From: Prostheceraeus crozeri
Lineage: Eukaryota > Platyhelminthes > Polycladida > Euryleptidae
Reading direction: 5' to 3'
NCBI GenBank assembly: GCA_907163375.1
Contig: CAJQUW010016185.1
Coordinates: 124,001 to 188,000 of the forward strand
Length of the DNA: 64,000 bases
Shown: piece by piece, positions 31,910 to 42,370 of the stretch
Position numbering within the stretch: the stretch's first letter is position 1
Layout of the letters: every line of letters starts with the position of its first letter
Program-made: the position numbers and the translations under genes
Notes under the pieces: model-generated
The model's input: the letters and a program-made list of their open reading frames with translations, nothing else
Database searches by the model: none
What the model was told of the DNA's origin: nothing

Positions 31910-32729
31910 GTCAAGTAGCGTGTGATGTACTTTAATTTCTTTTCTATTAACTTGCATTTTCTCCTGATTCATCTTCAACGCCGTTTTAAGAGCATTGAAT
32001 TTAATTTTAAGAACATCTAGTTGTCTTTTAACAGAATCTAACTGTTCTTTATTTTCTTTAGAGTTTTCTTGTAAATTTTCTTTAATTCATTTTCTAAATT
32101 GATTTTAAGAGTTTTCATTTTATCAACTTTTTGATTAAGTGAGTTTACTTCATTTATTATTCTATTCATCTTTTTCATTTGTTGAGTAATTTTAGAACTT
32201 AATTCATCAACACTTTTTTGGAATGTAGTTTGTAACTGCTTTAAATTTTTTTAATTCTTTCAGGAAGTTTTTCTATTTCATCTTCTAATTGTTCTTTTAA
32301 CATTTTTATCTGATGTTTATTTTTAATGACAGCAGATTTTAACTTTATAGAAAGTAATATTAAAATTTTTGATTGTTCAGAAATCTTTTTAAAAAGTTTT
32401 GCTATATCTGCTTCTAGCTCTCTATCCTTTTTATCAAGTTTTAATAATTTTTCCTTTCATGATTTGTCATTAAGTTTAAGCAACTTTAATTCATTCATCA
32501 GTGGAACCAAAACATCGTTTATATATTTTTCTTTTAAGTCATTGATTTGTGTATCAACATATTGTTTATTTGTCAACTCTGTATTTTGTTGCGGAAGAAT
32601 AGAAAGATGCAATGGACCAGATAAAACGTCTCCAGTTTTCATGATATAATTTTCTATCTCTATTTCTAATTCACGATTATTCGGGATATATGCACCTCCA
32701 CCAACATTTGGTAACATCATTTTTAACAA
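31910..32729 (-). pseudogene. Fibre-like coiled-coil protein region (fossil, B)
   Basis: Starts MLKMMLPNVGGGAYIPNNRELEIEIENYIMKTGDVLSGPLHL. The MKTGDxLSGPL motif is typical of the trimeric fibre and tail-spike 'GDxMxGPL' repeat. It is followed by long heptad Lys/Leu/Ile/Asn-rich coiled coil. This arrangement suggests a trimeric attachment fibre on a penton vertex. The coil region is broken in a few places. The fibre call is from motif and composition. Confidence 0.5.
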
Positions 32730-33049
32730 TTAAAAAAAAATTTTTTTATATAATGAGAAAAAAATAAATTTTTTCTAATAAAAATAAAAAATTAAAATTT
32801 TTTCTAATAAAAAAATAAAATTTTTTCTAATAAAAATAAAAAAATGGAAAAAGCAAATTTAAAAAAATTATATTCGTCCGCATCATCCTGTTCTTCTTAT
32901 TCGACGAGATCAACGGGATTTGAAAATAAATGTTTTGATAATAATAATAATAATCATAATAATAATAAATATTTAGAGAACAGACTAAAGGTTTACCTTC
33001 TATAGAAACTAATTATTGCATTTTTCCAGGTGATCCATTTATAAAATTT

Positions 33050-34198
33050 ATGGATATAGTAAGTAAATATAATGATGTAGCTTATGTTGAACTGAATAAA
33101 GAAAATATGGTTATAATAGGTCATAATAACGTTTATGGTTTTATTAGAGCAGTTTTGCCGATTAGTAATACTGATTGGATAGAAAATAAAATTATCAATT
33201 ATATCAATATTAAAGAATTAGTTAAAAAATTAAAATCTTTTTCCAAAGAAAAAATAAGATTATTTGTTGATGAACAAAACCAATATAATATTCATATCGA
33301 GAGTAAAAAGCATAACGAAGAATTATTATGTCAAGTTTATTATAGAGATACAATTTATAAACAAGAAACATTACAAATGCCCCAAAGATATGATGATGAT
33401 GCATATATAGGATTATATTCAAACTTAAATACTAATTTGTTGAAATCTTACATAAATGGTTTAGCTCAACAAGAGAAAATTTATATGTGGACTACACCTC
33501 ATACTATTAACAATGACCATAATCATAATCATAATAAACGAACCGAAGGTTCTAGGGCTTTGCCCGATCTTAAAGAATCTTATAATAATAATGATGATGA
33601 TAATATAGATGATAATAATATAGATGATGATTCTGAAACATCTGAAAATGGTGTAAATGGTAAAAAAGATTATAAAAATATTAGTAATTATAAAAATTTA
33701 AGTGAAGAAAATTTATATCTCATACTGATGTACATGATATTAATACTACATATAATCAAAATTTATCTAAATTTCATTTTCTTACAATTGAAAATAATAA
33801 TGATGGAATAGTTGAAGATAAAAAATTTAAAAAAAACTACAAAATTTAAATTAGGATTTACATCTAATCAATTTAAAAGTTTATCATCTTTAATAAAAAC
33901 TAAAAGTGATTCAGATTATGGTGGTGTTATTAAATTTTCCAAAAGAGATCAAAGACCAATATTTTTCTCTATTATATTATTATCAGATAAAAAATGTAAT
34001 TTAGAGTTAGATATTCCAATAAGAGAATGGTATCCTATCAGGGAATGGCATCCTATACCAAAAAGTGTAATTTATGATGTTGAAGAATCAATTTATGATG
34101 ATGATGAAGAATCAATTGATGATGATGATGAAGAATCAATAGTTAGTGAAAATAAATTTAAATTATCTTTTGATAAAACGTTATATGATAAAACTTAA
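33050..34198 (+). pseudogene. Unknown early-type gene region (fossil, B)
   Basis: Plus strand upstream of the zinc finger and PolB. The N-terminal part (MDIVSKYNDVAYVELNKENMVIIGHNNVYGFI...) and the later part (FKLGFTSNQFKSLSSLIKTKSDSDYGGVIKFS) have alternating strand-like patterns. Their position before PolB could suit a processivity or clamp-like protein, but I cannot show that. The acidic tail is repetitive (DDDEESIDDDDEESI). A double hairpin (33,540-33,565) lies in it. About one break. Confidence 0.35.
33540..33565. repeat. Double mini-hairpin element (B)
   Basis: GAACC-GAA-GGTTC (33,540-33,552), TA, then GGGC-TTT-GCCC (33,555-33,565), inside the gene region at 33,050-34,198. Read as RTEGSRALPD in the open frame. 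The same pair occurs in inverse orientation at 40,704-40,729. Confidence 0.9.
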
Positions 34199-34357
34199 TA
34201 TGATAAAACTTAATGTGATAAAAATTAATGTGATAAAGAAAATAAAATAACTTAAGAACGTGAAATATATAATAATATATATCAACTCTCAAGACCTTGA
34301 TATTAGAATGTTTATATCTAAAATTAAAACACAATTTTTTCTTTAAAAAATAAAAAA

Positions 34358-34729
34358 ATGGAAAATACCAAGTTTTATTGTAACTTATGTAAAAAAAAGT
34401 TGCAAACAAAAAGAAGTTATCAATCTCATTTAAATAGTAAATTGCATTTACAAAATGTAGATCGAGTTGATGAAGGAAAGATATTAAAATTAAATAGTTA
34501 TAAAAACTATCTAGAAACATTACCTACTGATAAAAAAGTTAAAAAAATGTTTGATGATTATTCACATTCGGAATATAAAAAAGTTTTTAATAGTGAAGAT
34601 GAACATGTACATGGGACATCGGAGATGTCTTCCAGGGCTTCGCCCGCACCAGATGGGAGATATATATTTAGCGATACTGATGAATTTAACGAAATAGATG
34701 AATTAAACGAAATTAAAAAAAACAGATGA
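34358..34729 (+). CDS. C2H2 zinc-finger ORF preceding PolB (B)
   Basis: One finger at the N-terminus (FYCNLCKKKLQTKRSYQSHLNSKLH, C2H2 with a U1-like spacing), then acidic linker. A double-hairpin insertion is read as EMSSRASPAPDG around 34,624-34,650. Position and order match element D's finger ORF. Likely the N-terminal portion or partner of PolB. Confidence 0.5.
   Translation: MENTKFYCNLCKKKLQTKRSYQSHLNSKLHLQNVDRVDEGKILKLNSYKNYLETLPTDKKVKKMFDDYSHSEYKKVFNSEDEHVHGTSEMSSRASPAPDGRYIFSDTDEFNEIDELNEIKKNR
34615..34645. repeat. Double mini-hairpin element (B)
   Basis: GACATC-GGA-GATGTC (34,615-34,629), TTCCA, GGGC-TTC-GCCC (34,635-34,645). In the zinc-finger ORF. Near-identical copies are at 34,793 and 36,300. 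Confidence 0.92.
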
Positions 34730-34792
34730 AGCTGAACGAACCGATGAAGCCGTAACAGATATAAGATATTTATTTAATGAATCTGTACACGG

Positions 34793-34823
34793 GACATCAA
34801 AGATGTCTTCCAGGGCTTCGCCC
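34793..34823. repeat. Double mini-hairpin element (B)
   Basis: GACATC-AAA-GATGTC (34,793-34,807), TTCCA, GGGC-TTC-GCCC (34,813-34,823). Only the first loop differs from the copy at 34,615. Confidence 0.92.
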
Positions 34824-35148
34824 GTTGAACATAATGAAACCGATGAAACTTTTTCTGATATTCTAACCAACTTTTATAATATATTTAGGAAATCTTTCAA
34901 ATGTTATATGAATGTAGAAGTACTTTATACAAAAAATGGACCTGATGGAATTCCTGAAGAAATAATACAAGGACATTTTACAAATTCGCAAGAAATTCAT
35001 AATGTAAATGATATACAACCCATATTTGAATCGATGATACTTAAATTAGAAAATTGTATAATTGAAGCCCAGTTACGTGAATCTGGTTGGAGATTTGTTA
35101 AAATACTATCTAAGAAAATAGTAATTGATAAATATAAAGTGCACTGAG

Positions 35149-35159
35149 GCAGCGACTGC
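35149..35159. repeat. GC-rich mini-hairpin (B)
   Basis: GCAG-CGA-CTGC, a 4-bp stem with a 3-nt loop, at the start of a GC-richer stretch in the PolB region. Confidence 0.75.
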
Positions 35160-36299
35160 GTCGCGAAACGTTTGCCGTGTATATATTTTTAGCAACTAAT
35201 TTTATTAAAGCAATTACTAAAGGGAGTGCCGCATTTTGGCTTTCTCATCCTCATCATGAACACCCTCCCGTATAAGGCTATCAACTAGGTTAATAAAGTT
35301 TCATAAAAAGAATAAAAATTTAATAGAAGTAAAGGTTTTTGAATTAAATGTGAATTATGTTTCTACTGGTAAAATTACACCACTTAACTCAGATTCAAAA
35401 AAAATTTATTTGAATAATAAAAATTTATGTCAATCAGAAATAGTATATAATGATACAGGAAATTACATGCATCATAATATTTTTTACCAAGGAAATATAA
35501 TATGTACTGAAAAATTTCAAATTGTTAAAGCATTCTCACCAATAATGATTAATCATAATAATTATAAAGGACGTAATTATAATTATAATTATGATTACGA
35601 TTATTTATCTTTATCTTTAGAATATCAACAAAAATTACAAAATTTAAATAAAAGTTTACAAAAATGTAAAACAGATTATCAACTACAAACAAAAATATTA
35701 GTACAAGAATATGGCCATAAATATCAAAATAAGATAGAAACGATTCAAAAATTAAATGAAGAAAATAATGAAGACAATAAAGAATTAAATAATGAAGAAA
35801 ATGAAACCAATCAAAAAATAAATGAATCTTTAAAAAAATGTCTACAACAATATAAAGAACAATATGATAAAGAATATAGTTATCAGTTACAAATATTAAA
35901 TCAAAATTTTCATCGAAATACATTTAATCTTACAAAAGAAATTGATGAAACACATGAAATATATCAGGATAAATTTGAAAAACTAGAACAGACAAAACAG
36001 CCAGCACAAGTGAATATATTATGTTATCAGGGTCATTTTATATTGTGTAAAGATGTTTCTATATTTACAAAAACTTCAGATAATACAAATTTTCCTTGTC
36101 TCCAATGTATGACGAGCTTTAGAACTTTAGAAGAAATGAATAGACATTTGGAGAATTGCCAAAAAAATGAAGCAGTCAGAAACACATTTCCAAAAGATGA
36201 TTATTTAGAATATAATAAATGGTATTTTAAAAATAAAGTACCCTTTACTATTTATTGTGATTTTGAAGCATATGATGTTAATATGACACAAAATCACGG

Positions 36300-36330
36300 G
36301 ACATCGGATATGTCTTCCAGGGCTTCGCTC
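36300..36330. repeat. Double mini-hairpin element (B)
   Basis: GACATCGGATATGTC then TTCCA then GGGCTTCGCTC: the same unit as 34,615 with one change in each stem. Inside the PolB region just after exonuclease I. Confidence 0.85.
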
Positions 36331-36682
36331 GATTCTGATAATTATAAATATGAAAAAGGTGCATCTGAACAAAGTATGAAAAATATTTATTTGAACAAAA
36401 ACCATTATGTTGGGGAATGTACATTCATTCAAATTATCCTGAATTATTTAAATCAGAATATTTTCAATACTATGGTGAAGATAGTTCAGAAATGTTTACA
36501 AAGAAAGTAGAAGAATTACAAAATTATTTTTCACAATTGCTTGAAACAAATATACCAATGCTTCCATTAACGGATGAAGAAAAAATTAATTTTGTTAATG
36601 AAACAAATTGTTATTACTGTGGAAAAGAATTTACAAAAAATTGTAAAAATGGCAAAGGTAGATATCTTGATAAGCGAAGCGG

Positions 36683-36693
36683 CGGCTCTGCCG
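36683..36693. repeat. GC-rich mini-hairpin (B)
   Basis: CGGC-TCT-GCCG, in frame within the Cys/His insertion of PolB (read as ...RSGGSAD...). Confidence 0.8.
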
Positions 36694-38971
36694 ACAAAGT
36701 AAAGGATCATGATCATATAAATGGATTATATAGAGGTGCAGCACATAATTCTTGTAATTTTAATGCTAATAAATTTAAATATAACTTTGTTCCTCTATAT
36801 TTCTACAATGGTTCTAAATATGATTTCCATCTAGTAATGAAAGATTTATTTTCATCTGAAAAATTACAACAACAACAAATAAATGTACTATGTAAAACAG
36901 AACAAGAATATTTTTCAATGCAATTAGGTTGTATTAGAATTTTAGATGCATTTAGATTTTTTACTCTTTATTCATTAGATGTTATGGGAAAAACTTTGAA
37001 ACCTGAACAATGTAAAATATTAAATAAATATAATTTAAAACCTTTGAAAGGAATATTTCCGTATGAGTACATAACTGGAGATTTTAATTCTGTGAATAAA
37101 ATTATGGAAGAAAAACAACTTCCTCCAATAAATAAATTTAAATCAACATTAAAACAATCACAATTATCTGACGAAGACTATGCAGAAGCTGAAAAGAATT
37201 GGAGAGAGTTAAATTGTAAAACAATGTATGATTATACAATGAAATATCTTCAGATAGATGTATTAATACTAGCTGATCTTTTCGAAAACTTTCGTGACAT
37301 GTGTTTAGAATATTACGGAATAGATCCATGTTATTGTTATTCTATACCAGGTTTAACATGGTTAGCAGGATTAAAACATACAAATGTTAAACTTAAACAT
37401 TATAAAGAAAATACATATGATGAATTATTATTTTTTGAATCTGGAATTAGAGGTGGAGTTTCATCAGTTTTAGGTAATCGTTATGTACAGTGTTACAATA
37501 AAAAAGTAAATCCTGATGATTATGGAATAATGAAACCTTTATCTCCAGAAGAAAGCGATCAGTTTATAAAATTGTTTAATCAAAATATAGAAGGACTTAT
37601 ATCAAATGAAGTTAGTCAAGCAGCAGTTGATGAAATCATGAGAGAAAACTATTTGTTATATTATGATTTTAATAGCTTATATTCTTCTTGCATGATACAA
37701 GAATTACCAACAGGTGAAATGTCATGGTGCAATATTCTAGATTATCAAAAAACATATGATGGAAATTATAATCATGGTTATATATATGAAGTTGATTTAG
37801 TATATCCTGATGAAATAAAAGATAAAACAAAATATTTTCTTTTCTGTCCCGAAAACAAAATTCCCAATATAGAAGATTTTTCAGATTATCAAAAATCTTT
37901 AATTCCTAAAAAATACAGACCAACAAAAAAACTTATGTTAACACAAAGTAATAAAGGAAAGTATGTTGTTGAAGGAAGAATGCTAGATTGGTATTTAGAA
38001 CATGGAATGATTCTCACCAAAATACATCGAAAACTATTTTATCAAAAATCTAAATGGTTAAAAAATTATATAGAGTTCAATATTGAAAAACGTAAAATAG
38101 CTAAAAGAAATAAAGATGATTTTGGAAACGTGTTATTCAAATTAATGAATAATGCATTTTATGGTAAAACTTTAGAAAATGTGCGTAATAGACAAAATAT
38201 TGAAATAGTTTATGATAAAGATAGGTTTCAAAATTTAACAAGGAAACCTACATATAAAAGAACTACTAGATTTAGTGATGAACTATGTGCTGTACATTTA
38301 CGTCGAATTAGCGTAAAACATGATAAGTTTAATTTTATTGGATTCAATATATTAGAATTAGCTAAACTATTTATGTATAAATTTATATATGATTATTTAG
38401 CACCTGCTTATGGCAAAAACTATAAATTACACTTTACAGATACCGATTCTGTTTTCTTAGAATTAACAATACCGTATAATTCTTCACTTGATGAAGAAAT
38501 TAATAAAATAAAAGATATCATTCATCCTTCTGATTTATGTAAAGAAAAAGATGAGTTATAAAATGAAGATTTCATAACAGAAGCTATATTTTTAAAATCT
38601 AAATGTTACTGTTATAATACAACTAATAATATTAAAACACATAGAACATTAAAAGGAATTTCAAAGGCATCAGTGGCTAATCAAATAACATTTCAAGATT
38701 ATAAAAATGTATTATTTAATAATGAAATAAAAACAGCATGTAATTATAGACTTAATTCAAAGAAACATAAAATGTATTTAAAAGAAGAACATAAATTAGC
38801 ATTAGATCCATTTGATGATAAAAGAAAACTTTTACCTGATGGAATAACTACTTCACCTTTTCAATTTTCTAATTTCTAAGATAGACAAATTTGATATATA
38901 TATAAAATAAAATAAAAATATTGTAACACTATATTTGTATATTTTTATCACTCGGCAAACAAATCTTCTAT

Positions 38972-38994
38972 CGACTTTCAGTCGGGGCGAAGCC
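38972..38994. repeat. Double mini-hairpin at 3' end of ATPase gene (B)
   Basis: CGACT-TTC-AGTCG (38,972-38,984), G, GGC-GAA-GCC (38,986-38,994). It overlaps the ATPase stop codon on the minus strand. Confidence 0.85.
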
Positions 38995-39764
38995 TAGTCA
39001 GAGAACAATTGTTCGATAACTCTATCATGAATTTTTTTATCAATATTAATTGTGATAAATCCATAATCTTTTGACCAAGCATTGTTACACGATTGTTTAA
39101 ATTCATCTTTATTTCCTACGCATAAATCTCTTAACAAATCACTTAAGTTTCTTGCATTTATTTCAAATAGTATAAATATGTTTGCATTCTTTCTAATAAC
39201 ACTTCCGTCTAATGAATACATACTTTGTGTTAAATAAAAAACACTACGGTTATTATGTCTGCCTCTTGTGAAGTAATTTCTCTGAACTGACTGATTTCTA
39301 TCATTAACACAATCATCAAAAATTACACAATGTTTCATTGTTTTATCTAGTTTACTAGGATCTTGCATATTACCACTATCATCTATTAATTGTATCTTTA
39401 TATGCTTATTTTTATTGGTTTCAACTAATTGATTATTTTTTGCTGCTTCTTCACACCACGAACTTATTTCTTCTTCATCTTCAGATTTTTCATATTCTTT
39501 GAATAATGAAGCAATTGCTGTTTTTTTAAGATTATTTTCAAATCCATATTTTAAAAATTGATAGACAGGTTGTCGTTCTGCTGTTGTTGTATAAATTATA
39601 AGATTGTTATAATCCAAAAAATTTGGAGTCGTTAAAATTTTAAATAATAGATACGTTTTTCCACATCCTGATCTTCCACAAATAACTGACAAAACTTTAT
39701 TAGATAAATTTGGATGATGATTAAATTTAAGTTTTTTTTTATTTAATGGTAGTACTTCACTCAT
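38994..39764 (-). CDS. Packaging ATPase, FtsK/HerA type (B)
   Basis: 256 residues, open throughout. Walker A is CGRSGCGKTYLL (about 39,660-39,690), Walker B HCVIFDDCVND (about 39,310-39,345), and a downstream FYLTQSMYSLD (about 39,215) fits the sensor motif. It is an A32-like DNA packaging motor. A double hairpin (38,972-38,994) overlaps the stop codon and could act at the transcript's 3' end. Confidence 0.85.
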   Translation of the reverse strand: MSEVLPLNKKKLKFNHHPNLSNKVLSVICGRSGCGKTYLLFKILTTPNFLDYNNLIIYTTTAERQPVYQFLKYGFENNLKKTAIASLFKEYEKSEDEEEISSWCEEAAKNNQLVETNKNKHIKIQLIDDSGNMQDPSKLDKTMKHCVIFDDCVNDRNQSVQRNYFTRGRHNNRSVFYLTQSMYSLDGSVIRKNANIFILFEINARNLSDLLRDLCVGNKDEFKQSCNNAWSKDYGFITINIDKKIHDRVIEQLFSD

Positions 39765-39846
39765 TTTTTAATAAAAAAATTTTATTTTTAATTTTATTTT
39801 TAAAGAAGAAGAAGAAAATTAAACTTCTCTAGCTTCGCGTGGGAGT

Positions 39847-40635
39847 TTATACCTCCCGAACCAAAAGATCTATCATAATCTCTTCACCTCCAAAATTTAT
39901 TTCTTGTCCTTTCTCATCAGTGATTTTAATGTTGATGTTGTTAATAGTTTTTCTTGTAATAGGGAAATATATTAATGTTTGGGGAAATACATTTAATCTA
40001 TAACCAATGGGTACAGTAAAAGCTGGAAAACTGAATATTAAATTTGATAATTTACCATTTATATATCCTCCTTCAATAATGTCACAATGTACAACAATTG
40101 AATTTATTTCAGTTATTTTTGGAATCTTCTCACCTAAATGATAACCTTGACTATAGGTTTGTTTATCAAATCCTAATAGCTTTGACAATGATCTATCATG
40201 ATTAAAATCAACTTGATGATTTTCGTCTAAAGTAAGAGAAAATTTATTAACTGCCGGTTCAACTGCAAAATGTAATTGTTTCTTATCTTTAAATGGTATA
40301 CCTAAATGTCTCTTAATTTCATTTGATATTGATTCAACTTCGTAAGAACCAGGAAGAAAAGTTAGTATTTTCCATGTTTTGCCTTTATCAGTAGAATATC
40401 TAAATTGATCATTCACATCTTTGATAACATTTTGAATAGTGTTAAATGTAGAGAAACTAGTCAATGCAATTTGATAATTTTTATTCTGTTCTAAATGAAG
40501 AATGAGTTCTAAATTACAAGTGTGTGATGAAGTAGTTGTTATAATTTTTAACGTCGTACTAAATTTTGATGAACCCAAAATCTCTGTCAAATTTTCTAAA
40601 TGATTATTAATTTTGTCTAAATCTGCTGAACGCAT
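39847..40635 (-). CDS. Penton-like minor capsid protein (B)
   Basis: 262 residues, open throughout. The pattern LHLEQNKNYQIALTSFSTFNTIQNV...DQFRYSTDKGKTWKILTFLPGSYEVESISNEI, then SLSKLLGFDKQTY and a C-terminal FPQTLIYFPITRKTINNINIKITDEKGQEINF, is that of the single jelly-roll Polinton/adintovirus penton. A's right piece (42,801-44,171) shares the spacing of LLGF and the IYIP...DDRCNPIQF C-terminus, so the two are homologous. It sits between ATPase and an unknown gene. Confidence 0.7.
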   Translation of the reverse strand: MRSADLDKINNHLENLTEILGSSKFSTTLKIITTTSSHTCNLELILHLEQNKNYQIALTSFSTFNTIQNVIKDVNDQFRYSTDKGKTWKILTFLPGSYEVESISNEIKRHLGIPFKDKKQLHFAVEPAVNKFSLTLDENHQVDFNHDRSLSKLLGFDKQTYSQGYHLGEKIPKITEINSIVVHCDIIEGGYINGKLSNLIFSFPAFTVPIGYRLNVFPQTLIYFPITRKTINNINIKITDEKGQEINFGGEEIMIDLLVREV

Positions 40636-40703
40636 TTTTTAGTTAAAATTTTGAATAAAAATTTTTAATAAAAAAATTAAAAACAACAACATATTTCAGC
40701 TAC

Positions 40704-40729
40704 GGGCGAAGCCCTAGAACCATCGGTTC
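40704..40729. repeat. Double mini-hairpin element, inverse copy (B)
   Basis: GGGC-GAA-GCCC (40,704-40,714), TA, GAACC-ATC-GGTTC (40,717-40,729). Reverse orientation of the unit at 33,540, with one loop changed. Confidence 0.9.
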
Positions 40730-41538
40730 GTTATACTTTTATAATCCTCTTCATTTAGAATCTTCTTTTCTAACAGTCTTCTTAATATAGCACGAATTTC
40801 ATTGAAACTAGAATTATGTCCTTCTTTTATTGCAGATATTAAAATATTTAATCTATTTAGTAATTCTTGTGGATCATCTGGTAAAAATACAGTTGTTTCT
40901 GTTTTCTGTTTTTCAGATAAACCTTTTCCTACTTTAGGTGCCGTTGATAATAAATTTTCTAATTGTTTATAACGTCTAAGAGATTTTACTGCACCAACTC
41001 TATCTAACATAGCTTTATATTTTATAAGATCTTCTACAGCATAATTATTTAAATCTGCTCCTCTTAAAAGATCAACAAAATTTCTATCTAAATTAAAAGG
41101 AGATTTATCTGGTGAAAAAATTAAACCTCGAAAAGGTTGTGGAAATATTTCTTTTTGTCCGAGATAAAATCTAGGTATTGTTTTTCCATCTATAAATGAA
41201 ATAGAATGTTCAAATTGCATAGATTTTGGTAATTTCTTATTAATGTTTGATTCTAGTAATCCATAGTCATCTGATATAGTTTTGTGCTCTGGATCTGTTA
41301 TATCAATTTGTTTATCATTATTTGTACTTTCTTTTTCAAGAGTTTTAAATGGTTTCATAGTTTTTCCAAAATCAATTTTTACTTGTTCGGTTTGCTGCAT
41401 TTTTTCAAACATATCAGATTGAATACCAGCTTTTATCATTCTATGTTGAAGATGATTTTCTTTCATAATATTTCTTTGTTTTATTAACTCTTCTAATTGT
41501 TTTATTCTTTTAAAATTATCAGCTCTAATTTTATCCAT
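40714..41538 (-). CDS. Conserved Polinton protein of unknown role (B)
   Basis: About 274 residues from the ATG at 41,538. Coiled-coil N-terminus (RADNFKRIKQLEELIKQRNIM). The core FIDGKTIPRFYLGQKEIFPQPFRGLIFSPDKS...NLDRNFVDLLRGADLNNYAVEDLIKYKAMLDRVGA occurs, in similar form, beside capsid genes of many animal Polintons. Likely a virion or assembly protein, but the function is unknown. A double hairpin (40,704-40,729) begins just before its 3' end and extends into it. Confidence 0.55.
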   Translation of the reverse strand: MDKIRADNFKRIKQLEELIKQRNIMKENHLQHRMIKAGIQSDMFEKMQQTEQVKIDFGKTMKPFKTLEKESTNNDKQIDITDPEHKTISDDYGLLESNINKKLPKSMQFEHSISFIDGKTIPRFYLGQKEIFPQPFRGLIFSPDKSPFNLDRNFVDLLRGADLNNYAVEDLIKYKAMLDRVGAVKSLRRYKQLENLLSTAPKVGKGLSEKQKTETTVFLPDDPQELLNRLNILISAIKEGHNSSFNEIRAILRRLLEKKILNEEDYKSITNRWF

Positions 41539-41659
41539 TTTTAAAATATAATATTTGAATTTTGTGGTAACATTGGAATACAGCAAAAACATTTTACTGA
41601 ACAAATTATTTTTTTATTGCTTTGTTGTCTGACATCTTTTCGTTTAAAGTTTTCTCGTT

Positions 41660-42370
41660 TTAAGTTTTGTTTAATAAAGTTTTGCTTAAATTTTCGCTTA
41701 AAGTTTTTAGCTCTTCTAAAAAAATTTTGTCATTTTCTTCATTAGAAATTTTACCATCACCAGAAATTTTGCCATCCTGTTTATTCTTATCATCAACTTT
41801 TTCTGACTGTAATTGAAATGATATTTGATTTACTTCATTAGCTATTTGATCAAATTTTTCAATCTCATCTAACGTAATAACATTATCATCACATGCTCTT
41901 TGAAAGTAGTAATGCAATTTGTCATAGACTTCTTTAATATGTAAATGCTTAGTTTTTAATGATTTCTGTTTCTTAGTTATTAAAGATTTATCTAACATTG
42001 TAACAAGTGAAGTTGTAAAAACACCCGTACCTGTTAAAGCAGTACCAACTACTGGAATTACTAAAACACCTGAAGATATAACAATTGTTAAAGCACCTAA
42101 ACTTAGTGTTAAGAATATGCCAATTCCTTGTGTTACATTCTTAACATTAGACCATCTCTTTCTTAATTTTTTATAATGCTCTAATCTTCATAATAATTGA
42201 GATTCCTTATCTTTCATATACCTAACTCTGTCTTTATGTTTTTCTTTATTCATTTTTTCGATGTTTATCTTTTCAATGTCCATTAAAGTAGAACTACGTT
42301 CATATGATAACGAAGGATATATTCTTGCGGTTTCTTCCACTTTTGTTTCATCCACTTTTGTTTCTTCCAT
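41660..42370 (-). pseudogene. Membrane protein region near right end (fossil, B)
   Basis: Begins MEETKVDETKVEE inside the right terminal repeat. A basic coil follows, then two adjoining hydrophobic segments (GIFLTLSLGALTIVISSGVLVIPVVGTALTGTG, about 42,035-42,130), then a coiled-coil C-terminus. The hairpin-like double hydrophobic segment is unlike other Polinton genes I know. The start codon lies in the terminal repeat, so a short copy exists at the left end too (26,474). About one break. Confidence 0.4.

Larger units (their letters stand above)
34803..38879 (+). pseudogene. Polinton DNA polymerase B (fossil, B)
   Basis: Full motif set in order: N-terminal RESGWRFVKILSKKIVIDKY (about 35,080), a central coiled coil, small finger FPCLQCMTSF (about 36,095), exo I IYCDFEAYD (about 36,255), a Cys/His insertion CYYCGKEF...VKDHDHINGLYRG (about 36,610-36,740), exo II FYNGSKYDFHLV (about 36,800), exo III YLQIDVLILADLF (about 37,245), motif A YYDFNSLYSS (about 37,660), motif B MNNAFYGKT (about 38,145), motif C FTDTDSVF (about 38,435). 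It would replicate the element by protein priming. Broken in about three places. GC-rich hairpins sit inside it. Confidence 0.9.

Noticed and set aside
35549-35923. 124-residue minus-strand ORF opposite PolB of B
   Set aside because: Shadow of an AT-rich coiled-coil segment of PolB.
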